From contig CAMARK010000008.1 in the NCBI GenBank assembly GCA_945860205.1, positions 1 to 64,000 of the forward strand: a stretch of 64,000 bases of DNA, written 5' to 3'. The DNA comes from Reyranella massiliensis 521. Its GTDB lineage: Bacteria > Pseudomonadota > Alphaproteobacteria > Reyranellales > Reyranellaceae. The notes beneath the pieces were generated by a model. It did not search any database. It was not told where the DNA came from and saw nothing but the letters and a program-made list of their open reading frames with translations. Of this stretch, positions 1 to 9,205 are shown piece after piece. Numbering within the stretch: the stretch's first letter is position 1; the number at the start of each line of letters is the position of its first letter. The position numbers and the translations under genes are program-made.

Positions 1-504
1 GCCATGGACCTCGCCGACGCGGAACACAGTGTGCTTGTCGCCGCCCTTGGCGACGGTGCGGCGGATGCGGGCGGGCTCGAACATGTCGACCGAGATCAGC
101 GAGGCTACCATGCCCACCGTCTTGCCCCAGCCGACGACGCCCGCGATGCGCTCCTCGTTCAGGCAGTTCTGCAGCGACACGACATAGCCGTCCGGCGCCA
201 GGTATTGCTTGATCAGTGCCGTCGCCCATTCGGTGTCATAGGACTTCATCGACACGAAGGCGATGTCGATCGGCTTCTGGCGTGAGAGATCCTGGATCTC
301 CGTCAGGTGCATGGTCTTGGCCTCGGTGACGGTGAATTTCTCCTCCGGCGTCACGCCGTCGAGCTCCAGACCGCGCTTGCGGATGGTCTCGATATTCTCC
401 GGCCAGAAGTCGATCAGGGTCACATCCTCGCCCGCCTTGGCGAGATAGCCGCCGACATAGCCGCCCAATGCACCGACGCCGACGACTGCGATTCGCTTGC
501 CCAT
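1..504 (-). CDS. Ketopantoate reductase-like (ApbA/PanE family), partial
   Basis: The gene starts at ATG 504-502 and runs off the left edge; 168 codons are visible. The N-terminus carries a dinucleotide-binding fold with G9-x-G11-x-x-G14 (VVGVGALGG), followed by an acidic beta-2 end (LIDFW), as in NAD(P)H-dependent 2-oxoacid reductases that include ketopantoate reductase. The middle contains the family-like VSMKSYDT and SLQNCLNEE segments. It is the last visible gene of a minus-strand operon, 11 bp after the alpha/beta hydrolase. Next to an acyl-CoA-dehydrogenase-like enzyme and hydrolases it more likely reduces a 2-oxoacid in a catabolic route than serves pantothenate synthesis; that is inference. 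The C-terminal helical domain lies outside the window. Confidence 0.85.
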   Translation of the reverse strand, partial: MGKRIAVVGVGALGGYVGGYLAKAGEDVTLIDFWPENIETIRKRGLELDGVTPEEKFTVTEAKTMHLTEIQDLSRQKPIDIAFVSMKSYDTEWATALIKQYLAPDGYVVSLQNCLNEERIAGVVGWGKTVGMVASLISVDMFEPARIRRTVAKGGDKHTVFRVGEVHG

Positions 505-515
505 GGTCCTGCTCC

Positions 516-1295
516 CTAAACTGCCGGCAGCTTGGCGAGGAACGCCTCGACTGCCCGATTGAAAAGCGCGGGCTGATGCAGGTTCGCCGCATGTCCCGCG
601 TCGGGAACGACCGCCTTGGTCGCTCCCTTGATCTTGGCCGCCATGTAATCGGTGGCGGCGAGGAAGTTCGTGTCGTTGGCGCCGACCAGCACCAGGGTCG
701 GGACAGTCACCGTCTCGAGCGAGCGTATCACCCGGTCGTTCTGCTGGGCCAGCATGCCGCGCGCAGCGCCGGCCAGGCCCGTGGCGTCGCGATGGCGCGT
801 GAGCTTGACCTCGTCGCTGGTGTTCAGCGCCGCGAGGCCGCGGGCATCTAAGTCGGCCGCGCGCTTTTGCGCCGTCTCGTTCCATTTGAGCCGCGCCTCG
901 TCCTTCTTGAAGCCGGGCCCGGTGTCGAACAGCATCAGGGCACGCACCCGCTCGGGGTGGCTGGCATGGAAGGCCAGCGACATGTAGCCACCCAGCGACA
1001 GGCCGGCCACGATCGCCTTTTGGGCCCTCACGAGGTCGAGCAGGGCCAGCATGTCGCCCACCGTCAGCGCCTCGGAATAGAGCGCCGGATCGGCCGGGTA
1101 GTCGCTCTCGCCATGGCCGCGGAAGTCCCAGACGACGACTTGGTAGCGGTCCTTGAGGGCGGCGATCTGGCCATCCCACATGCGGCAGGTCGAGCTGTAG
1201 CCGTGGCTCAGCAGGATGGTCGGCCCCGCTTTCCCATTATTTGGGCCATGGACCTCGTAGTGGATCGAAACGCCGTTGCGGTCGAGCTTGGCCAT
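516..1295 (-). CDS. Alpha/beta-fold hydrolase
   Basis: A 259-residue hydrolase of the alpha/beta superfamily. The oxyanion segment LLSHGYSST, nucleophile elbow G-L-S-L-G-G, a candidate acid in VGANDTN and the C-terminal histidine in PDAGHAAN give a complete Ser-Asp-His triad. No signal peptide is present, so it should be cytoplasmic. Its ATG (1295-1293) overlaps the TGA of the upstream hydrolase gene by one base, which implies translational coupling. It resembles 3-oxoadipate enol-lactonase or carboxylesterase-type enzymes; the substrate cannot be told from sequence. The in-frame ORF extends much further upstream, but that part is only the shadow of the neighbouring gene. Confidence 0.88.
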   Translation of the reverse strand: MAKLDRNGVSIHYEVHGPNNGKAGPTILLSHGYSSTCRMWDGQIAALKDRYQVVVWDFRGHGESDYPADPALYSEALTVGDMLALLDLVRAQKAIVAGLSLGGYMSLAFHASHPERVRALMLFDTGPGFKKDEARLKWNETAQKRAADLDARGLAALNTSDEVKLTRHRDATGLAGAARGMLAQQNDRVIRSLETVTVPTLVLVGANDTNFLAATDYMAAKIKGATKAVVPDAGHAANLHQPALFNRAVEAFLAKLPAV

Positions 1296-3124
1296 CAGGG
1301 GTTCACGCGACTCTCGTTGCGTGCCTTCTCGAGATACTTGTCGGCATCTTCCTGCAGCAGCAGGCGCTCCTTCTTCAGCGCGTCCACCGCGTCCTGGACC
1401 TTGGCGACGTAGTCGGCGCGGTTCCTGTAGCGCTGGGCGATCTTGGCGGCGGAGAAAGCGAGGTAGCTGCCGTCGCGGTCGGCGATCTCGCCTACCGGAT
1501 AGGGTGCCTGGTATTCGTTCCAGCCGGTGTAGGCGGCGAGCGGCACGGCGATGTCGGGCAGGCGAATGCCCGCGACCTCGTTGCCGTCGGCATCGACGCG
1601 GCTCACCAGCGTGCGATAGGCCTGCTCGGTGGGCCTGGGGTTCACCCAGTCGCCGGGCGGAGTCACGCGGTTGGTGACGCGCACGATGGCGGCGCCGGAA
1701 AGGGCGGGAAAGCCGGTCTTGTCCGGTTCGACCAGCGTGCCGTCGCCCAGGGCCGGCACGCGGCTGGGCGGCGGCGCCTTGCCCGACGCCACCCATTCGT
1801 CGAGCGCCACGAGGAGCGCGCGCACGGCCGGCATGGGATTGTGCGGATTGCGCGGATTGACGTTGGGGCCGGGGTCGGTGGTCGCCCCGGCACGGCCGCC
1901 GTGCTGGGTGCCGGCGATCATGTAGACGCGGCTGTTCTCCGGCAGGGCCACATCTTTCAGGCCGAGCGGATCGGTGGTGAGCAGGGAGGCGCCCTTCTGC
2001 CAATACTCGGTCGAGGTATTGGTCTCGATCAGCTTGGGATCGGAACCGTCGCCTCGGAACAGCGATGCCTTCTGTTTGGTGAGCGGGTCCTCGAGTGTCG
2101 CCGTCGAGAACGGGAAGGCATTCTCGGGATAGTCGTGGTCCTCGTGCTGCGTGCCGGTCCGCGCGGGCTGGGCGAAGGGCGCGTTGAAGAAAACCCGGCC
2201 GACGCCGGCGATATGACTATGGATGCCGTCGAAGACACGGCGGCCCTGTTCGTCGCGGTTGAAGCCCTGGCCGATATGGTCGCGCAAGTAACGGCCGGCC
2301 TGCGAGAAGCCGATGGCCAGTGCATGGGTGATCGGCCGGCCAGTCACCGTGGCGCCGGCGGGGTCGTACCGCAGCCAGCTCACGAAATCGCGCGTGGCGG
2401 CAAAGCCCAGGCCCTGCACCTTGGGGTTCTTGGCCTCGTAGTGGAATTCATAGAGGAAGCCGGGCTTTGCGTTGCCTTCGGCGAGCTTGATCGAGCGCGC
2501 GTCGACCGGCGCCCAGCCAATGGTCTCTCCCTTGTCGGAAGCACGCTCGCGAACCGTGAGACGGGCGCCGTCGGGGCTCGCCATTTCATGGGAGAGCTTG
2601 AAGGTTTCCAGCACGCCCAGCCGCGTGCCCGAGACCCATTCCTCGCGCACGGTCTGGACGATCGGCTTGCCGTTGTCGGTCGCCACCGGTGCTGTAAGCG
2701 CTAGACCCAGGTTGGCGCGCGGTGCATCGGGATCCCAACCCGACCAGACGATGGTGTAGCCCAGCTTCAGTGGAAAGCCGTTGCCGACGTCGGCCAGCGT
2801 CTTCGGATCGTTCATGCCCTGGGGGCCGTCGCAGATGTTGCCGAACAGCATCTTGCGGCCGCGGTTGTTGACCTCGTAGAGGATGCGGCCGTTGCCGCGC
2901 GTCGGATCCGTCGGCCGCAGGATGAAGATCACGGTCGAATACTCGACCCGCCCGCGCGCGTTGAGCGGCACCTTGTCGATGTTGACGATACTCCGGTTGG
3001 CGGGATCGTTGGGATCGACCTCGCCTCGCGCGGTGCCGATCACGCGTTCATAGGCCCCGGCCGCGCCGAAAGCCGCGCCGCCGGCCAGCGGTTCGACGGC
3101 CTGGATATCGACCGAAAGGAGCAC
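1295..3124 (-). CDS. Large alpha/beta hydrolase-domain protein
   Basis: A 609-residue protein starting at GTG 3124, five bases after the stop of the VOC gene. It resembles the large 'alpha/beta hydrolase domain' family (Abhydrolase_10 type). The N-terminal half is beta-rich (VEYSTVIFILRPTDP, GYTIVWSGWD). The nucleophile elbow is G-F-S-Q-A-G with Ser274, followed by a motif-rich region (GTQHGG, TDPGPNVNP). No secretion signal is visible. It belongs to the same operon as the acyl-CoA-dehydrogenase-like and VOC genes, which suggests ester or lactone hydrolysis in breakdown of one compound. Substrate unknown. Confidence 0.85.
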   Translation of the reverse strand: MLLSVDIQAVEPLAGGAAFGAAGAYERVIGTARGEVDPNDPANRSIVNIDKVPLNARGRVEYSTVIFILRPTDPTRGNGRILYEVNNRGRKMLFGNICDGPQGMNDPKTLADVGNGFPLKLGYTIVWSGWDPDAPRANLGLALTAPVATDNGKPIVQTVREEWVSGTRLGVLETFKLSHEMASPDGARLTVRERASDKGETIGWAPVDARSIKLAEGNAKPGFLYEFHYEAKNPKVQGLGFAATRDFVSWLRYDPAGATVTGRPITHALAIGFSQAGRYLRDHIGQGFNRDEQGRRVFDGIHSHIAGVGRVFFNAPFAQPARTGTQHEDHDYPENAFPFSTATLEDPLTKQKASLFRGDGSDPKLIETNTSTEYWQKGASLLTTDPLGLKDVALPENSRVYMIAGTQHGGRAGATTDPGPNVNPRNPHNPMPAVRALLVALDEWVASGKAPPPSRVPALGDGTLVEPDKTGFPALSGAAIVRVTNRVTPPGDWVNPRPTEQAYRTLVSRVDADGNEVAGIRLPDIAVPLAAYTGWNEYQAPYPVGEIADRDGSYLAFSAAKIAQRYRNRADYVAKVQDAVDALKKERLLLQEDADKYLEKARNESRVNP

Positions 3125-3129
3125 GCCGC

Positions 3130-3540
3130 CTACTTGGCGTCAGGTGGCGGGAAGTTGATTTCCACGCCGACGCCGTCGGGATCGTAGAGGAAGATCTGCT
3201 GGCCGCCGGTGCGCGGGATGGTCTGCTCGCGGAACTTCACCTTTTTGGTCTTCAGCTTCTTGCGCACGCCGTCGATGTCGGTGCCGGCGAAGGCGATATG
3301 ATCGAAACGGCCGGTGTCCTTGAACTTCTTCTTGGTGCCGCGCACGACGATGCCTTCGCGTGGCTTGCGTGGTCCCAGGATATGTACGGTGGCGACGCCG
3401 CCGGAATAGAGCCAGTTGCCGGGGAAGCCGAGGGGCGGACGGTCGCCGTCCTCGAGGCCCAGCACCTCGCAGTAGAATTTCACGGTCTTCTTCAGGTTGG
3501 AGGGTTCGATCGTATAGTGCTGCAGAGCGCCGAGCGGCAT
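3130..3540 (-). CDS. VOC-superfamily (glyoxalase/dioxygenase fold) protein
   Basis: A 136-residue protein with one vicinal-oxygen-chelate module pair: N-terminal HYTIEPSNLKKTVKFYCEVLGL and C-terminal FDHIAFAGTDIDGVRKKL ... IFLYDPDGVGVEINF. The metal-ligand positions of the fold (His8, His80 in FDHIAF, Glu near the C-terminus in VEIN) look present. Members include glyoxalase I, methylmalonyl-CoA epimerase and ring-cleavage dioxygenases, so the reaction is undecided. The start ATG (3540) follows a GAGGAG Shine-Dalgarno that overlaps the upstream stop, with an 11 bp gap, so it is co-transcribed with the flavoprotein gene. Confidence 0.88.
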   Translation of the reverse strand: MPLGALQHYTIEPSNLKKTVKFYCEVLGLEDGDRPPLGFPGNWLYSGGVATVHILGPRKPREGIVVRGTKKKFKDTGRFDHIAFAGTDIDGVRKKLKTKKVKFREQTIPRTGGQQIFLYDPDGVGVEINFPPPDAK

Positions 3541-3551
3541 GGGAGGTCTCC

Positions 3552-4757
3552 TCAGACGAAGGTGAGATCGGTGTCGACGTCCATCATCCAGGCACCGACG
3601 GTCTCGAAATGCGAGAGTCGGCCCTGCAGTTGCTGGGTCACGGTATGGATGTCGCGGAAGCGGCGCTCCAGCGGATGGTTCTCGAAGATCGCCGTGGCAC
3701 CGGCGGCATTGTAGGCGAAGTCGACGGCTTCGCGCGCCTTGTGGATGGCGTTGGTCGAGGCGCCGCGGATGACGATGCGGTGATCGATCGTGAGGGCTGC
3801 CCCGTCCGAGACGTCATTCCAGATCCGGGCCAGTTCCTGCAGCAGGTAGGCGCGGGCGGTGCGGACGCCGATCTCGGCTTGCGCCAGATTGGTCTGCACC
3901 ACCGTGCTGTCGCGGATCGGGCTCTTGCCGCCGCGCGGGACCTTGGTCTTGGCCGTCTCGACGAAATCGTCGAGCGCGCCGCGCGCGATGCCGAGCGCCA
4001 CGCCCGCGAAGCCCACCTCGTAGCAGGTCATCGCCGACATGCGGTAGAGCGCGCCCGGCTCGCGGCGCTCGAAAGCGGGTTGCGAGAAGTCGCGGCTGAA
4101 CGAATAGCCGTCGGGCACGAAGAGGTCGGTGACGGCGAACTGATCCGACGCCGTGCCGCGCAGCCCGACCACGTTCCAGATATCGGTCCAGGTCACGGAC
4201 GAGGACGGCACCAGGAAGGTGCGCTCGATCTGCCGTCCGTCCTTGGTCATGACCGGTGAGCCGTCGGCCCCGAAGAGCGGCGAATGGCAGCCGATCCAGG
4301 TGGCGTGACGGCCACCCGAGGCGAAGGCCCACGTGCCCGTGACCTTGTGGCCACCCTCGCACTGGACAGCGCGGGTTCTGGGTCCGGGTCCCCAGGCCAG
4401 CACGGCGCGATCGTCGCCGAAGATGTCGCTGGCGATCTTGGGAGCGAGATAGGCCGCCGTCATGGCGCAGCCGCCGGCCTGGCTCAGGCACCAGGCGGTC
4501 GAGGCGTCGCCGCGGGCGATCGTCTCGATGACATGGAAGAAGGTGACGGGGTCCGTCTCGATGCCGTCCGATGAGCGCGGCAGCAGCAGGCGGAACAGCC
4601 GCGCCTCGTGGAGTTGGTCGAGCAGGGCCGGCGGCAGCCGGCGCGTATCCTCGATCTCGTTCGAGGCGGCCTCGACGGCCGGCCGCAGGGCCTCGGCGCG
4701 GGCCACGACCGCGGGGTCTCCCGCCAGTATGCTGGGTGTCGGAATCGCGGTGTCCAA
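3552..4757 (-). CDS. Acyl-CoA dehydrogenase-like flavoprotein
   Basis: About 401 residues of acyl-CoA dehydrogenase fold: an N-terminal helical domain (LRPAVEAASNEIEDTRRLPPA), a beta-domain around TGTWAFASGG and WNVVGLRGTASDQF, and a C-terminal helical bundle. The pattern is closer to flavin-dependent group D monooxygenases and hydroxylases of the ACAD superfamily (HsaA/HpaH-like) than to true fatty acyl-CoA dehydrogenases. I place the start at TTG 4757 because GGGAGG sits five bases upstream; an upstream TTG at 4775 has no such site. It is the first gene of the five-gene minus operon and diverges from the lyase gene at 4877. Confidence 0.85.
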   Translation of the reverse strand: MDTAIPTPSILAGDPAVVARAEALRPAVEAASNEIEDTRRLPPALLDQLHEARLFRLLLPRSSDGIETDPVTFFHVIETIARGDASTAWCLSQAGGCAMTAAYLAPKIASDIFGDDRAVLAWGPGPRTRAVQCEGGHKVTGTWAFASGGRHATWIGCHSPLFGADGSPVMTKDGRQIERTFLVPSSSVTWTDIWNVVGLRGTASDQFAVTDLFVPDGYSFSRDFSQPAFERREPGALYRMSAMTCYEVGFAGVALGIARGALDDFVETAKTKVPRGGKSPIRDSTVVQTNLAQAEIGVRTARAYLLQELARIWNDVSDGAALTIDHRIVIRGASTNAIHKAREAVDFAYNAAGATAIFENHPLERRFRDIHTVTQQLQGRLSHFETVGAWMMDVDTDLTFV

Positions 4758-4876
4758 GGCAGCCTCCCATGGCAACGCTACGCCCGCAGGGCGGGTTAAA
4801 ACAAGGGTGGGAGGTCCTCGGTTTTGCCCCGTGGTTTTGCTATGCAGGGGCCCGAATCGAGGAAGGACTGACCGTC

Positions 4877-5737
4877 ATGCATTGGACCGACCGCCGCCGG
4901 CGCTTTCGCGCGCTTCTCGCCGGGGATCGCTGCTTTCACCCCGGGTCGGTCTACGATCCGATCTCCGCCCGTATCGCCGAGGATCTCGGCTTCGAAATCG
5001 GCATGTTCGCGGGCTCCGTCGCCTCGATGACGGTGCTGGGCGCCCCCGACCTGATCGTGCTGACGCTCTCGGAGTTCGCCGCCCAGGCCTACCGCATCAA
5101 CCGCGCCGGAAATCTCGCCCTGATGGTCGATGCCGATCATGGCTACGGCAACGCACTCAACGTCAAGCGCACGGTCGAGGAGCTGGAGACCGCCGGCGTC
5201 TGCGGCATGAGCATCGAGGACACCGAGCTGCCGACGCCCCACGGCACGACCAAGCCGCGGCTGATTTCCATCGCCGAAGGCGTCGGCAAGATGAAAGCGG
5301 CGCTGAGTGGCCGCCAGGACCCGCTGCTCTGCATCGCCGGCCGCACCAGTGCGATCACCATCACCGGCCTCGACGATGCCATCGCCCGCGGCCAGGCCTA
5401 CGAGGCGGCCGGCGTCGATGCGCTGTTCTTCGTCGGCATCAAGACGCGGGCCGAGCTCGACGCCATCTCGGCCGCGACCAAGCTGCCGCTGATCATGGGT
5501 GGCGTGTCGGGCGACCTCGCCGACCGCGACTATCTCGCGTCGCGTCGTGTCCGAATCGCCCTGCAGGGCCACCAACCTTTCGCCGCCGGCGTGAAAGCCG
5601 TGCATGACACGCTGAAGGCGCTGCGCGACGGCACCGCGCCGTCGAAGCTGCAGGGTGTCGCGAGCGCCGAGCTCATGAAGAAGGTGACGCGCGACGACGA
5701 CTATACGCGCTGGACCAAGGACTTCCTCGGCGGCTGA
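4877..5737 (+). CDS. Oxaloacetate decarboxylase / PEP mutase-ICL superfamily lyase
   Basis: A 286-residue TIM-barrel protein of the isocitrate lyase/PEP mutase superfamily. Visible signatures are the start of the barrel (GSVYDPISARIAEDLGFEIGMFAGS), the Mg-binding acidic strand VDADHGYGN and the SIEDTELP segment. It most resembles the oxaloacetate decarboxylase subgroup rather than methylisocitrate lyase because the KKCGH-type loop is absent and replaced by ELPTPHGTTKP. The start ATG 4877 lies eight bases after GAGGAAGGA. It stands alone, divergent from the acyl-CoA-dehydrogenase-like operon across 119 bp, and converges with the transglutaminase gene three bases downstream. Confidence 0.85.
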   Translation: MHWTDRRRRFRALLAGDRCFHPGSVYDPISARIAEDLGFEIGMFAGSVASMTVLGAPDLIVLTLSEFAAQAYRINRAGNLALMVDADHGYGNALNVKRTVEELETAGVCGMSIEDTELPTPHGTTKPRLISIAEGVGKMKAALSGRQDPLLCIAGRTSAITITGLDDAIARGQAYEAAGVDALFFVGIKTRAELDAISAATKLPLIMGGVSGDLADRDYLASRRVRIALQGHQPFAAGVKAVHDTLKALRDGTAPSKLQGVASAELMKKVTRDDDYTRWTKDFLGG

Positions 5738-5740
5738 GGC

Positions 5741-6619
5741 TCAGCCCGTCGGCACCAGCGTGACGCCGACGCTATAAGTGTGGGAGTCGCCGCCCAGGAT
5801 CACGCCGCGCAGCGGGCTCACGTCGGCGAAGTCGCGGCCCCAGGCCACGGCGACATGATCCTCGTGGGCCACCAGGTCGTTGGTCGGGTCGAGATGGACC
5901 CAGCCCGCGGCCTCGCCGCACCACACCGCCACCCAGGCGTGGCTGGCATCGGCGCCGCGCAGCGCGATCTCGTCTTTGGAGTGAATTGTTCGGATGTAGC
6001 CCGAGACGTAGCTGGCGGCGAGACCATGGGCGCGCAGTGCCGCGATCTCGACATGGGCGAAGTCCTGGCAGACGCCCGATTTGCCGGCGAAGACCTCGGC
6101 CAGGGGCGTGCTGATGTCGGTGGCGCCGGGTTCATAGGCAAAGTCGGCTTTTATGCGCGCGGTGAGTTCGCGCGCGGCTTCGAGGATCGGCCGGCCCGCC
6201 GTGAGCGACTGGGCGCCATAGGCCCGTAGCGCCTCGACGGCCGGCACCAGGGGGGAGTCGTAGACGAATTCGCTGGCCTCGACCGGCACCGGGAAACCGT
6301 CACCGCTTAGCGCCGCACGGATATCCTCCCAGCGCGGCGTCGAGGCGGCGGGCGGCGGATCGGGAAAACACACGTCGATTGCGGCGCGGACCTCGATGTC
6401 GAAGCGCGTGTGCGGCTTGTCGATCCGGTAGATGTCGATGTGATTGCCGAAATGATCGATGTGCTGCACGGCCAGCGCCGGCGCCGGATCGGTCTCGATG
6501 CCGATCGAGGTCACTTTCTGGCCGGGGAACGCGCGGGCCCTGAGATGGGCGATATGATGCGCTGAGTCGACGCTGCTGGCGTAACTGTAGGAGGTGCGGT
6601 GCGAGAGCATGTATTTCAT
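5741..6619 (-). CDS. Transglutaminase-like cysteine protease-fold protein
   Basis: A 292-residue protein. The N-terminal bacterial transglutaminase beta-domain (SHRTSYSYASSVDSAHHIAHLR) precedes a transglutaminase core with Cys184 (SGVCQDFAH), His227 (ASHAWVAVW) and Asp244 (LDPTND), a complete papain-like triad. No signal peptide is visible. It lies 14 bp after the ATP-grasp/alpha-E gene and is the third gene of a minus-strand operon. In this conserved cluster the protein is predicted to hydrolyse or transfer peptide bonds made by the partner ligase; the substrate is unknown. Confidence 0.9.
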   Translation of the reverse strand: MKYMLSHRTSYSYASSVDSAHHIAHLRARAFPGQKVTSIGIETDPAPALAVQHIDHFGNHIDIYRIDKPHTRFDIEVRAAIDVCFPDPPPAASTPRWEDIRAALSGDGFPVPVEASEFVYDSPLVPAVEALRAYGAQSLTAGRPILEAARELTARIKADFAYEPGATDISTPLAEVFAGKSGVCQDFAHVEIAALRAHGLAASYVSGYIRTIHSKDEIALRGADASHAWVAVWCGEAAGWVHLDPTNDLVAHEDHVAVAWGRDFADVSPLRGVILGGDSHTYSVGVTLVPTG

Positions 6620-6633
6620 GGCCCGCGTCTCCC

Positions 6634-9132
6634 TCAGCCGCCCGAGGTGCCGACGGCCTGCGACGCCGGCACGTGTGAGAAATAGGCACGTGTGATCGCC
6701 TCCGAGAGCGCTTCCAGCCGCTCGTCAGCGTCGGCCGCGACGTCGCGCAACATGGCCAGCGCCAGCCCCTCGTGGCGCCACGCCTGCTCGTCGCCGGCGA
6801 ACTGGCGGACCACGGCGGCGAGGTCCTTGTCGAGTGAGTCGGGTAGTGCCGGCACCTGCACACCGGAGGCATTGGCGAGATAGTCGAGATGGGTGTTGAT
6901 GGTGCGGAGCTGGAAGGCGAGCGCGCGGGGGTTGCTGTCGTCGAGGATAACGAGATCAAGCACCGGCGCCGGCTGGAGCTGGCCGAGGTAGCGGGTGCGA
7001 TAGGTGATCGTGCTGTCGCAGAGTTCGAGGGCCAGGCGCATCGCGGCATCCCAGTCGATCGGCGACTGGGTGAAGGGGTTGAGCGCGCCGGTCAGGATGA
7101 ACTGTGCGCGCTCGAGGCGCCGGCCGAGATCGAGGAAGCGCCAGCCCGTGCCGCGGGTCATGTTCTCCTGCGCCAGACCCGAGAGCGTGGCCACGAAGCG
7201 CACGATTTCGTCGAGCGCCGCCAGCAGAGGATCGAGGTTGCCGCGGGCCGACATCAGGCGCTGGCGCACCTCGGCCATCAACGGCCCAGCCGCGATCGTC
7301 ATGTCGGCGGAGAAGCGGTCGCGCAGCGTGCCGGCGAGCCGCTGGATGGCGTCGAGCACGGTGGCGAGCCCGCGTTCGTCGGCGGCCACGGCGTCGAGGC
7401 CCTGCTGGAAAGCGGCACTTTCCGGCGCCGACAGGGCCGAGGCCGACTCCATCAGGTTGGCTTCGCTCAGCAGCCGGCCGAGCATGCGCAGCTCGATCGA
7501 ATCGCGCGGTCCCATGGCGCCCTGCGCGACCCTTGTGGCGGTGGTGCGCAGCAGGCGGGAATCGTTGTCCAGCCGCTCGATGTAGCGGCCGAGCCAGAAC
7601 AGATTGTCGGCGACGCGGCTTTGCAGGTCGGCGCCGCCGCGCTCGACGGCGAGCTGGTGGAACCGCCGGGTCGCCGGCAGTTCGACGTCGGCGGCATCCT
7701 CGGCCAGCACCCAGACGTCCTTCAGCGTGCCGTTCAGCCGGCCGAGCGAGTGCAGCGCCGTCTCGCCCGTCGGTTCGCGTGCCAGGCCGCCCGGCAGCAC
7801 GCGATAGCCGTCGCCGTCGGCGCTCACGAAGACGCGCATCACCACGCTCGCGGGCGCCAGCCCCTTGCCGTCCCAGCGCGGGCTGAGCGAGGGTGTGAAA
7901 GGATGCTGGGCCACGAACTGACCAGGCTGCGCCTTGATGCGCTCCACCAGCGCCTTGCGTTCCTCGGGCTCCAGCATGCCGACCACGATCGGCTCGCGGT
8001 CGTTGCCGAGGCAGGGCCGCACGATCATGGAATCGAGGTTGGCCAGCACGAAGGTCGCGGCCAAAGGCTCGCCCAGCCACCACACGTCGAGCGACGGAAG
8101 GCCCAAGGGCTGGCCGAGCAGGCGTTCGCAGAGGCGTTCGAGGAAGGGCATGAAGGCTGGCGTCTCGACGACGCCGGAGCCCAATGCATTGGCGAGCTCA
8201 ATGCGGCCGCTGCGTGTCGCCTCGACCAGGCCGGTGACGCCCAGCGCCGAATCGGCGCGCAGTTCCAGGGGATCGACGAAGGCGCTGTCGAGGCGGCGCA
8301 GCAGCATGTGCACGGGCCGCAGCCCAGCCAGCGTCTTCAGCGACACTTGCCCATCGCGCGCCACCAGGTCGCCGCCCTCGACCAGCGGCACCCCCAGCGC
8401 TCGCGCGAGGTAGACATGCTCGAAATAGGTCGCCGACAGCGAGCCCGGCGTCAGCACCGCCATGTTGGGCTGGCCGATGTCGGCCGGTGCCAGCGCCAGC
8501 AGCGAATCGTGCCAGCGGTCGACGAAGGGCCGGAGATGGCGCACCGGGATCGAGCGGAACGCCTCGGGCAGGCTGCGCGCCAGCACCCGGCGCATTTCCA
8601 GCGCATAGCCGATGCCGGCAGGCACCTCGGTGTGATCGGCCAGCACATGCCAGCGGCCGTCGCCCAGCCGCACCAGGTCGACGGCATAGTGGGCGAGGTG
8701 ACGGGTCGGCGCCGCGCCGTCGGTCACCTGACAGGGCCGGTGGAAATGCCGGTTGGCGTGAACCAGCATCGGCGGCAGCAGCTGGTCCTTCAGGAGGGTT
8801 TGGGGCCCGTAGACGTCGGCCAGGATGGCGTCGAGCAGGCGGGCGCGCTGGATCAGGCCGGTCTCGAGCGCCGCCCATTCGTCGGGCGCGACAACGAACG
8901 GCAGGGGATCAAACGTCCAGCGCGGTGCGGCGCGGTCATCGAGCAGGTTGACGGTGGCGCCAGATTCCTCGAGCTGGCGCCGCGAGCTTTCCACGCGCTC
9001 GCCCAGCCCGCCCGGCAGCGCGCGGATGACGCTCAGGATGCCCTGCCAGTGATAGCGGATCGACTTCTGGCCGGTGACCAGCTCGTCGTAGGCGCTTGCC
9101 GGCGAAGAAAGGAGGCCGCGCAACGACTCCAT
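6634..9132 (-). CDS. Circularly permuted ATP-grasp + alpha-E domain protein
   Basis: An 832-residue two-domain fusion. The first half (about residues 60-460) is the circularly permuted ATP-grasp type 2 module, with motifs such as RHLAHYAVDLVRLGDG, VLTPGSLSATYFEHVYLARALGVPLVEGGDLV and LPSLDVWWLGEP. The second half (about 500-820) is the helical alpha-E domain, recognisable by DNLFWLGRYIERLDNDSRLLR and repeated long helices. In many genomes these are two adjacent genes; here they are fused. ATP-grasp proteins join a carboxylate to an amine, so with flanking transglutaminase-like proteins this is a predicted peptide ligase/peptidase system. The 73 bp upstream to the 1140-residue gene show no terminator. 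Confidence 0.9.
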   Translation of the reverse strand: MESLRGLLSSPASAYDELVTGQKSIRYHWQGILSVIRALPGGLGERVESSRRQLEESGATVNLLDDRAAPRWTFDPLPFVVAPDEWAALETGLIQRARLLDAILADVYGPQTLLKDQLLPPMLVHANRHFHRPCQVTDGAAPTRHLAHYAVDLVRLGDGRWHVLADHTEVPAGIGYALEMRRVLARSLPEAFRSIPVRHLRPFVDRWHDSLLALAPADIGQPNMAVLTPGSLSATYFEHVYLARALGVPLVEGGDLVARDGQVSLKTLAGLRPVHMLLRRLDSAFVDPLELRADSALGVTGLVEATRSGRIELANALGSGVVETPAFMPFLERLCERLLGQPLGLPSLDVWWLGEPLAATFVLANLDSMIVRPCLGNDREPIVVGMLEPEERKALVERIKAQPGQFVAQHPFTPSLSPRWDGKGLAPASVVMRVFVSADGDGYRVLPGGLAREPTGETALHSLGRLNGTLKDVWVLAEDAADVELPATRRFHQLAVERGGADLQSRVADNLFWLGRYIERLDNDSRLLRTTATRVAQGAMGPRDSIELRMLGRLLSEANLMESASALSAPESAAFQQGLDAVAADERGLATVLDAIQRLAGTLRDRFSADMTIAAGPLMAEVRQRLMSARGNLDPLLAALDEIVRFVATLSGLAQENMTRGTGWRFLDLGRRLERAQFILTGALNPFTQSPIDWDAAMRLALELCDSTITYRTRYLGQLQPAPVLDLVILDDSNPRALAFQLRTINTHLDYLANASGVQVPALPDSLDKDLAAVVRQFAGDEQAWRHEGLALAMLRDVAADADERLEALSEAITRAYFSHVPASQAVGTSGG

Positions 9133-9205
9133 GGGCCCGCTGAAGGATGAAATAGGAAGGATTAGAATCGCATGGCGAGGGGGCGAGGTCTACCTCAGGC
9201 CCGCC

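Noticed and set aside
1241-2704. 487-codon plus-strand open frame
   Set aside because: Antisense of the large hydrolase-domain protein, with shadow composition.
6889-9150. Long plus-strand open frame antisense to the ATP-grasp/alpha-E gene (753 codons)
   Set aside because: High-GC shadow: Ala/Arg/Gln/His-rich without any domain, fully opposite a gene with clear family motifs.
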